Source: Trachelipus rathkii (Eukaryota > Arthropoda > Malacostraca > Isopoda > Trachelipodidae). Taken from it: a stretch of DNA of 17,794 nt. Of the stretch, positions 10,326-17,794 are shown piece by piece (the first letter of the stretch is position 1; each line of letters begins with the position of its first letter). The position numbers were made by a program, and so were the translations under genes. The notes beneath the pieces were generated by a model, which saw only the letters and a program-made list of their open reading frames with translations, ran no database searches and had not been told where the DNA came from. The stretch spans positions 1-17,794 of the forward strand of contig JABUQX010125976.1 of the NCBI GenBank assembly GCA_015478945.1, in the 5' to 3' direction.

Positions 10326-11530
10326 AATAATAGTATATATATATATACTATATATTCATGTCATTGTTATAATTATGATTAAATTTATTATATATAATAT
10401 ATATAATATTATATATTATATAATATATATATGGATTAAAGATGATAATATAATGATTATTATATAAGTATATATATCTATATATACTATGGATATATAC
10501 ATTTATATACATATAATTAAAGATAAGTGAATTATAAGTAAAATCTAGTGTATATTGGGTACTATTGAGTTAATACAACTACCTTTATATAAGTGTATTT
10601 ATCACTGATAAAAATATATATAAGCAAGAGACATATTGTATATATAGTATATATAATATATATATATATATATATAATTATATATATATAGAATTATGAT
10701 TCAGACTTATATATATAGGTATATATAATATAATATATATATATATTAATGACAAATATATATAACTTTAGATAATAATATATAATATATATTAATTATA
10801 TAATTATTATATATATACATACTCATGTATAATATATATATATTATAATAGATATGTATATTATAATATTATTATATATTTTATAACTTATATATATATT
10901 AGTATATATAATATTATTAATAGTAATTATATAATATACTAATATAATATAAAATATATATAATAATTATTATATATAGGTTGTGTAACATATCAGTTAA
11001 TAATATGAAGTGCAAGGAGGGACCCATTTAATATAATATATATATATATATAATATATATATAATATTAAGTATATATATATAAATAGAGGAATTTTATT
11101 TTACATATATTTTAACAATATTGGATTAGCATTGAGAACTAATGTCGAGAAAATGATACTATATGTATTATTTAAAATATGATAATTTATAATAGTATAT
11201 ATATTTATATATATATATATATTAGTGGTATTAGAGTTTTCTTTTGTGTTTCTTTTTGATATACTTTTATATTTTATATATATATAGGTATTGTATATAT
11301 TATAATAAATATAATATAATAATTAATACTATAATATTATATATATATAATTATATTTGATTATTTATATTCGATTTATTTTATTATTAATTATATATAA
11401 TTAATTAACAGTAAAATTAATTTATATATATTATTTAAAGTTAATTTTTATTTCATTATTTTTTTTTTCAATATCTTTTTTAAGAAGGTTTTATGTTTTA
11501 TTTCATTAATTTACTATTAATACATTTCGC
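9960..11530. repeat. A/T-rich low-complexity tract
   Basis: Long TA, TAAT and TATT runs fill the stretch. Short A-rich tracts occur at about 10176-10205, and a purer TA run lies near 10290-10320. A short mixed segment at about 10980-11030 (AAGTGCAAGGAGGGACCC) stands out but shows no structure or frame. No coding or RNA gene is visible. Confidence 0.8.
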
Positions 11531-11558
11531 TCACGCTTACTCGGGATTGATATAGACG

Positions 11559-11604
11559 GCACGAGGTCGTTATGATCTGTGAGCTTCGTCCTCTCAGATC
11601 GTGC
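11559..11604. repeat. Nested inverted repeats (hairpin)
   Basis: GATCTG-T-GAG at 11574-11583 pairs with CTCAGATC at 11593-11600, with one bulged base and a loop of about nine bases. An alternative outer stem, GCACGA at 11559-11564 with TCGTGC at 11599-11604, overlaps it. The composition is locally GC-rich. It could fold as an RNA or DNA hairpin; no family is recognised. Confidence 0.4.
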
Positions 11605-11851
11605 TAAAAGTAGTGTTGGAAACCAATTCGCCTAAAGCATGGGAAAGATTTATTATTTTTTATCGATAGTAAATAATTCATTTATATGATGTCAGAGGAG
11701 ATTAATATTTTTGGAATACATGATATAAAAATATATATAAATGTTAAAAACTCATATTTTAACTTTGTCAGCAAGACCTTCATGTTGTCAGGTGATTAAT
11801 AAAATGTAGCACTAGTGTATATATAATTATAAATATTGTAATTTTATTCGG

Positions 11852-11872
11852 TATCTGGATAACGTCCAGATA
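11852..11872. repeat. Perfect 8 bp stem hairpin
   Basis: TATCTGGA at 11852-11859, loop TAACG, TCCAGATA at 11865-11872 is a perfect inverted repeat. No T run follows on either side that would suggest a polymerase III or bacterial-type terminator. Function unknown. Confidence 0.5.
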
Positions 11873-11940
11873 GTATCACTATAGATATAATGTAGGTATG
11901 GTATGGGGCTTTTTGGTACTAGATCTCATCATGAGGCTTT

Positions 11941-11987
11941 AAAGAAACATCGAGACTGAACATTATAAGTAGTGAGTGTTATTTTTT
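11941..11987 (+). repeat. Direct repeat, copy 1
   Basis: The first 21 bases, beginning AAAGAAACATCGAGACTG, are identical to 12153-12173. The similarity continues with gaps through AAGTAG, then TGA, then GTGTTATTTTT. The two copies start 212 bp apart. A pair like this may be the remnant of a tandem duplication or the terminal repeats of a short element. Confidence 0.65.
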
Positions 11988-12124
11988 CATCAAGAAAAGC
12001 TTTCACTTTCTATGTCACCTTTTTAGTAAGATTAGATGTAGGAAATTGATTGGTTTTCGGATTCTACAAAAAGGAAGGATTTAATACCGGCTGAAGAAAA
12101 AAGCACGAATTATTTAGTACGACC

Positions 12125-12200
12125 TGGAAAGAAGACGGAAAGAAATATCAGGAAAGAAACATCGAGACTGAACTTAAAGTAGCTGATGGTGTTATTTTTG
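12125..12200 (+). repeat. Direct repeat, copy 2, preceded by a purine-rich GGAAAGAA tract
   Basis: The 21 identical bases occupy 12153-12173, followed by a gapped match to AAGTAG and GTGTTATTTTT. GGAAAGAA occurs three times at about 12126, 12138 and 12151, giving a purine-only stretch that copy 1 lacks. Confidence 0.6.
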
Positions 12201-12695
12201 AAGGTTTACGTTTTATTCGTTTTTTTTTATTTAATGACGATGTTTTCCCTTTTTCTATAATAAATTTAGTAACTGAAATATTTTATGTGTTTTGAGGGGA
12301 TTAAACACTTTGGGGAATAAGGACTGAAAACTTAATTACTGAGACGAGTGAAAACTAATCTTATGGAGTACGTCACGGAAGATTGCTGGTTTTATGGAGA
12401 CAAATGATCCTATCAATTAACTCTGGTTCACTGAGAACTTTATCGATCCAAAGAAAATGTCAATAGAATTGGAAATAAATTGGATAAGATAATAAAATTC
12501 ATCTGTCTTTAACTCGATCGAGAACCTGTGTGCCATTTTTGACAGTGTTATCAATGTGTGACTTATAGAAACTGAATTGAAGTGGATGTGTGAATGATTA
12601 GTAGCATCAATATCTATGACAATGGTGCTGTTAATTAAAGAAGAAGGAGACAATGTCACATATTGAAAATAGTGCATGATCTTAAAATTGTCGCA

Positions 12696-12733
<38 letters not shown>

Positions 12734-12756
12734 CTTATCTATCTATATCTACCTAT
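12696..12756. repeat. (TATC)n microsatellite
   Basis: Perfect TATC units run from 12696 to about 12732, roughly nine units, followed by imperfect units (CTTCTTATCTATCTATATC) to about 12756. Confidence 0.95.
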
Positions 12757-12759
12757 AAT

Positions 12760-12885
12760 AAACAATTCCTAGAAAATTAGAAATATTATTATATAAATCT
12801 TATTATTCATTCAGTAATTGAAACAGATTAAATTATATATATATTTTTATTCATTCAGATTAGACATTTGGATTTGGATACAATA
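12760..12885. other. A/T-rich spacer
   Basis: Short A/T-rich sequence lies between the TATC microsatellite and the CGTTA cluster. ATTCATTCAG occurs twice, at about 12805 and 12850. Nothing else is seen. Confidence 0.4.
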
Positions 12886-12927
12886 TACGAGGTGGCATCG
12901 TTTTACACGAAAAAGTAAGTTCATTAT

Positions 12928-13055
12928 CGTTACTTTCGTTATCGAAAGTAGTTTGCGTTTGCGTTATTCCGTTTTCCTTCTTTGAAGGAAAATAACGAGC
13001 GCCGTTACTCCGTTACCGATGTACAGCGTTATTTGATAGCTTTATGATCGATCAT
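12928..13055. repeat. CGTTA-rich cluster with two hairpins and a 12 bp palindrome
   Basis: CGTTAC/T occurs at 12928, 12937, 12962, 13003, 13011 and 13027, plus one inverted copy at 12992. TACTTTCG-TTAT-CGAAAGTA (12931-12950) is a perfect 8 bp stem. CGTTAT...TTTCCTTC pairs with GAAGGAAAATAACG across 12962-12997, with a small bulge and a TTT loop. ATGATCGATCAT at 13044-13055 is a perfect palindrome. CpG-containing words are scarce elsewhere in the window, so the clustering is striking. It could be a degenerate minisatellite of a GTTACCGTTATTCC type or a structured element end. Confidence 0.6.
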
Positions 13056-13079
13056 TATTACGGGCGTCTGGGTACATTG

Positions 13080-13860
13080 AAATTTTTTATATTATATTCT
13101 TCAATACTATCATATATTATTAAAAACATACCCTCATGTTAAGACCCTATCGCACACTGAAGACTTAGTCCGTTTACATCACCAGATTTAATTGGCGGCA
13201 GGCCCCTTCACTGCATTTCACATTTCTACTAACTTCTGCATTAATTCGTTGTCTTTTCATCCAAAATTTATATCACATGGATTGCAGACCTTTTTCCAGC
13301 TTGCTGAGCATCTAACATAACTTCACCGAGGACTGTCCTCACTCAATCGTAACAATACTGATTTTCATAAAATCTATTTCTCCACAAAAAATAAATCGTT
13401 GATATACTTTATTGCTGCCAACCTACCTACACTTTGCATTCTAAATATTCTATTCAGCATGAGCAGGCGTTTAAGTTTGGTATGCAACTAATCCACCCAC
13501 ATCAAGAGTCAATAGCAGGAGTCATACACTCTGCCTCATCGCGCTTTAAATATTAACCAATCCCTTTCACTCTTATTTGATTCTTACACCGCTTCAACTA
13601 TCGTATACTATTTTGATTCCATTAGAGCTTACACAAACCATATTCAATGTTTGCCATAGAGTTCCCTATTAATATCATACGCCTGTTTGCAAACAAAACT
13701 AAATACTAATTTTTCTTCTTCTCGCCTCATTTTCTCAATCATTTGTTTTAATGTAAGATTTGATCCAAGACATCTCTAAACTTTCTAACGAACTCGTTTT
13801 CCATATGATCAGTCCTTCAGTATATCGTATATTACCTTCTTTTTGGTAAAAAAAAACATA
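13080..13860. other. Complex C- and T-rich stretch, no gene recognised
   Basis: Ordinary-complexity sequence, notably poor in G on the given strand. It contains a GAGGAC-T-GTCCTC palindrome at 13328-13340. Stops interrupt all frames I followed. No splice pattern, RNA gene or transposase or reverse-transcriptase motif is recognised. Confidence 0.4.
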
Positions 13861-14640
13861 TATATATCTTTAAACTACTTAACACTTATATAACTATTTA
13901 CCTATAAATTATCACTTAAAGATTTATCATTATGTATAATATATATCGGTTACCTTTATATAAGTGGGTTACATATTATATAAGCTCTTTCTCCTTCTCT
14001 AGGACATATTACTATATAAACGTTTGTTACCTATCCTTTTATCAATAAGATAAATGTCTTAAAGACAGTATATAATAAACTTAAATTCATCTTATTAGTT
14101 TCTAAGTCATTATATTTTTACTACTTTCTCGCTATTTACTACTTACTTACTTTTATTTATTTATTTATTATTATAATAATAACTTATATTCCTATATAAC
14201 ATCACCTATATAACTTCCTAATCAACCTATTCATTATATTATAATTAGCTCTAATGACAGATTTTCGAAACCGTTATTCCTCATAACATCATAGTACCAT
14301 TTCAGTTATATATAGTATTTTATAATTCATGTTTTAGTAAAATCCATCATATACTATTTACTTATTTACTCTATGATGATTAAACTTTATATTACTACAT
14401 CATATTAATATTATATAATAATAGTATATATATATCTATATATATTTATTATATATTATTATATATTACTATAATTTATTATAATTATTAATAATATATT
14501 ATATATATTAGTATTATTAATATTTATATGTAATATATAATATATATGATCTATATATACTTATTATATATATTCTTAATAATTATATTATATATATATT
14601 AATTAATATAATTATATAATTAATCACATAGTGATGTTAT
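13860..14640. repeat. A/T-rich low-complexity tract
   Basis: C remains moderately present up to about 14360 (CTTACTTAC- and TATTTA-like runs), and then the sequence is almost pure A/T with TATATATTA runs. No features are identified. Confidence 0.7.
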
Positions 14641-14850
14641 TCCTCGGGTGAGGTGATTACATTTGGTGGATAAGCAATATATTAATCTTTGCTGATTCCC
14701 GTATGTTTTTATGTCTTATCAATATACGTTTTTGTATCAGTTTCTCTATTAAGTCGTGATTACTATGGTTCTATGGAAATTTGTACCTAAAACTTAGTTT
14801 AACTGTGAATCTTGGTGTTTCTTGTATCGTATGATTGATATGGATTTTTA
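14640..14850. other. Short mixed-composition island
   Basis: About 200 bp of ordinary-complexity sequence lies between two A/T tracts. A weak internal repeat is visible: CGTATGTTTTTATGTCTTATCA, here cited only by its ends, at about 14700, and ATACGTTTTTGTATCAG at about 14724. No frame or RNA gene is recognised. Confidence 0.35.
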
Positions 14851-15660
14851 AATATAATAATTAATTATTATAGTAATATTATTATTTTTATAATTTCTAT
14901 ATAATTTTTCATCACAATTAACTATTAATTTATATTTTTATATTATTATTATATTAAATTTACTATAATTTATTATTTAATTTAATTATTATTTTATTAT
15001 TTTTTTATATTATTTTATATATTAATATTAATTATCATTATTCTTTGTTATTTGATTTTTATTAATTTATTTATATTTTTATATTATTTATTTAATTATA
15101 TATTTTAATATATTAATTATTATATATTTATTATGTATATATATGTATTATTTATATTTTATATATATTATTTATTTATTTACTATTGATATTATATTTT
15201 TTTATTATTATTTATATTGTTATAATTAATTAATAATGAGACATTTTATTATCTTATATTAATTATATTATTATTATTAATATTATTATTATTATTATTT
15301 ATTATTTTCTTTACTTATATTTATTATCTTTATTATTTATATTATTTATTTATTTATTTATTGATTATCTATATTAATATTATAATATATTATTAATATT
15401 TAATATTTTTTTATTTTTTTATTATTATTAGATATTAATAATAATTATATTTATCTTTGAATTATTATTATTAATTTTTATTTATTTATTATTATTTTAT
15501 TGTCTATTACTATATATTATATTATATAATTATTTATTAATTTCTTTAATTATTACTTTATTTATATTATATTTATTTTATTTCATTATTAATATTTTAA
15601 TATTATATATTTAACTTTAATATTTTATTATATTAATTATTATTTTATGTGTGTTTTATG
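14850..15660. repeat. TTA/TTTA-rich low-complexity tract
   Basis: The tract is dominated by TTA, TTTA and TAT units, with near-perfect (ATT)n runs at about 15262-15308 and TTTA-type runs near 15345-15360. T exceeds A on the given strand. No genes. Confidence 0.85.
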
Positions 15661-17794
15661 CTTCTTTATATATATAATATATTCTTTGAGTCTTTTTCCT
15701 ACACCTTGTTCTTTTCTATTATTATACTTAATATTAATCATAGTCTATATTATTACTTATCATCTTAAATTATTAGGCAAGTGCATATGCTATATGTCAT
15801 TAATATATAGTGCTGTTACATAATGATTTAGCATTTATTCTTTTTGTATTTATTATTTTAGTTATATGTATTTGTATCGTTATCTCACTAGTGAGCACAA
15901 TTTGAGTCTAATGTGATACTCTCACCTCAATTTTTAATCGATTAATTATTCTATTCTATCATATAGGTTAGTCCTTTCAGCTTATTTAATAGTCTCAATA
16001 TTGCGCATAGCTTATCCTGTTCTTCTGGTATTACATAACTATTATTTTATATTTGAAGTATTACAGTTTGCAAAGACTGTCTGAGTTAAAGTCACCCATT
16101 TGCTTTTCTCTATCTCGGCAGTCATAACCGGGCTCTTCATATTTAATCTTTACTCTTCTTGTGTTACAGTTCTGCTTAACTTCCTAACGAATGAATTTTT
16201 TACCTCATCTGTTACGCATTTTTGATAATTCGGGATGATATTTTAATTCCCACGAGTACTTAGTCATGAGTCATGACATTCACGTAAAACCTGATTTTTG
16301 ACTCCATTTTTTCTCAATTTTTAACTCTTTTGTTCCTATTTTTTAATTTTTTCTCCTCGTCTTAACTCATTGTTATTTATTATACATTATTTTTGCTTTT
16401 ACATTATTTTTCAAAAATGTATCTATATCAATCTTATCAAGCAGATATAACGAAATTTACGTAGACATCACTATATTTCATTTATTATCCTTTATTATAT
16501 GATTTCTTATATATATATAGTTTAATATATATATCTAATATATTTATTATTATTAATATATTTTTATTATTTATTTCTTTCTTCATCATATAATATTTAA
16601 CTATATCTTTTCTATATATTCTTTTCCATCTTGCTGTCTTCTCTTCCTGGTGAAGCATACTTTCTTCTCTTTCTATTATTGCATTTCTTGTAACTTGCCC
16701 TGTCCGAAATCATAAATATCTTCCATCCATCTTGATATGGAATCTAATCACCCTCTCTCGTTACTCTCTAACAACCTCTCATCTCTTATTCTTAACTTCA
16801 TTTTCTTTATTCTTTTAATAGAAAGCTTATGTAGTTTGGATTTATTCTGTTTATTGACTATGACAAAACTTAACTCTATAACCTGCTACTACTTTTGTTT
16901 TCCCTCATTTTTATATAATGGCTCTTGTGCGTCCCTCTTTTGCAATTAAATAATTATTTGTTGGTTGCTCTTATTTATCTTTCTCACTATGGAGACTTCT
17001 TCCAGATTCTTCTTGCATCTGTTTATAAATCTTAGCTACTTTTTAATATTTTTTCTTCCATGTTTCGTATATTTCGTCTTACTCCGAGCTTCTTAATTTA
17101 TTTAATACATACTTATAAACTCTGTCCATTTATCTTTAGAGTTTTTCTCAATTTCAGGTTTTTGAGACACAGGTTGGTCTTATTGGTTCTTGCCACTGGG
17201 TCCGGACCTTCTGGTTCCGCCGTACATTTACCCGATCAGCGGTGGATGGGTCTTTACTCTAATTCTCGTGAACACCTTAGAGGGTGGTCAATTTTTACAT
17301 TGACAAGAACAAAGATTTCCGGGCGTCTGAGGATCCTTTTCTATCCAGGAGTGGGAGTTTGCTACTCTAACTCTTAGCGCAGCTCCTTGATTCCTCAAAT
17401 CTGTGGTCTAAGGGGTCGGATGGGTGCCCCTCGATTGTCTTTCTGGGTTCTTATAAATCGCATATACATTTCTTAGAACCTTTCGCTCAACCTCTAAAAT
17501 CTTTTCTCTCCTAACTTATTTCTTTTTAAACTCTTTTTTTTAAATTCTCTCTTTCGGTTCCTCACGATTCACCTTCTTACCTTTCAAGGCCTTCCAAAGG
17601 TAAGACCGCCATACAATGATTACCTGATGCTTATGATGAACTGGTTCTGATCCCATGCAGCCAATTACTTTTTGATTTTCCTCATTTAGAATGGCTAACT
17701 TATACTTCGGTGGGATGGGTGCCTCGTAGCATGTCTGAGCGCATCTTTAACAAGGTGATCTTTCTATTTGTTTGACATTCTGTATCTTTCTCAT
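15660..17794. other. T/C-rich stretch with mixed islands, no gene recognised
   Basis: The given strand is strongly pyrimidine-biased here, especially 16300-17160 and 17440-17580. Two frames (16737-16949, 70 codons; 17060-17377, 105 codons) are open mainly because stops are rare in T/C-rich DNA. The second covers a higher-complexity part encoding TGSGPSGSAVHLPDQRWMG, which I do not recognise. GGTCCGGACC at 17199-17208 is a 10 bp palindrome. GGATGGGT recurs at about 17242, 17418 and 17713, the latter two followed by GCC. No transposon or gene family is identified. Confidence 0.4.
17575..17605. repeat. Perfect 10 bp stem hairpin
   Basis: TCTTACCTTT (17575-17584) and AAAGGTAAGA (17596-17605) are perfect inverted repeats around an 11-base loop that itself contains the palindrome AAGGCCTT. 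Each arm also reads as a consensus-like splice donor (AAAG|GTAAGA) on its own strand. No RNA family is recognised. Confidence 0.6.

Larger units (their letters stand above)
11540..12690. other. Complex sequence island with hairpins and a direct repeat; no gene recognised
   Basis: This is the start of the longest complex stretch in the window. An 86-codon minus-strand ORF with an ATG (12417-12677) begins MHYFQYVTLSPSSLINSTIV and shows no recognisable domain. A frame of this length is expected by chance at this base composition. The stretch also holds two hairpins (11559-11604 and 11852-11872) and a 21 bp direct repeat. A decayed mobile element is possible, but neither termini nor domains are visible. 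Confidence 0.4.

Noticed and set aside
12417..12677. 86-codon minus-strand frame with an ATG
   Set aside because: A frame this long is expected by chance in this much A/T-rich DNA. The product is Ser/Ile/His-rich with no motif I recognise.
13328..13340. GAGGAC-T-GTCCTC palindrome as an operator-like site
   Set aside because: It is a single short palindrome with no gene or second copy nearby; chance is sufficient.
16737..16949. 70-codon plus-strand frame
   Set aside because: It is a Leu/Ser/Phe/Cys-rich translation of T/C-rich DNA with no supporting signal.
17060..17377. 105-codon plus-strand frame
   Set aside because: The first half is hydrophobic translation of T-rich sequence. The second half is more varied but not recognised and has no promoter or splice context.

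Overview
This window looks like repeat-rich, probably non-coding nuclear DNA from a eukaryote with a large genome, most likely an invertebrate animal. It is very AT-rich, with long stretches made almost only of A and T. It carries a pure (TA)n tract of 93 bp, a TATC microsatellite, an approximately 2.6 kb degenerate satellite array and several short islands of more balanced composition. The longest open frame in 17.8 kb is 123 codons. It needs a TTG start and lies in a pyrimidine-rich stretch where stop codons are rare by composition. Gene-dense AT-rich protists would show long open frames here. I recognise no protein, rRNA or tRNA and no named transposon, so the taxon cannot be fixed from sequence alone. 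A cephalopod or crustacean type genome would fit, but this is inference.

Layout: 1-600 is pyrimidine-rich with no recognisable gene. 600-2490 is low-complexity A/T. 2495-5085 is the main organised structure: about 30 degenerate copies of a roughly 40 bp core separated by A/T spacers. The orientation is forward at 2495-2747, reverse at 2771-3804 and forward again from 3863. Two core subtypes (alpha and beta) tend to alternate, giving a dimer of about 130-160 bp. 5085-5450 is A/T-rich; 5451-5547 has the splice signals and open frame of a small exon. 5880-7020 is a mixed-composition island with an odd GC-rich block at 6400. 7020-8390 is A/T-rich and ends in (TA)46. 8396-9290 is a second island, and 9744-9956 a third with a possible exon. 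9960-11540 is A/T-rich. 11540-13860 is the longest complex stretch: a 21 bp direct repeat, several hairpins, the TATC microsatellite and a CGTTA-rich cluster of palindromes. 13860-14640 and 14850-15660 are again A/T-rich. 15660-17794 is pyrimidine-rich on the given strand and ends with a strong 10 bp stem hairpin.

No genes can be shown to work together here. The exon-like pieces are hypotheses that rest on splice motifs and short open frames. The best-supported biology is structural: an inverted, two-subtype satellite array, and compact palindrome clusters standing out of an A/T background. Neighbouring repeat copies differ by many small insertions and deletions. This is consistent with old decayed repeats, but low-accuracy long-read sequence would look the same, so fine details should be read with that in mind.
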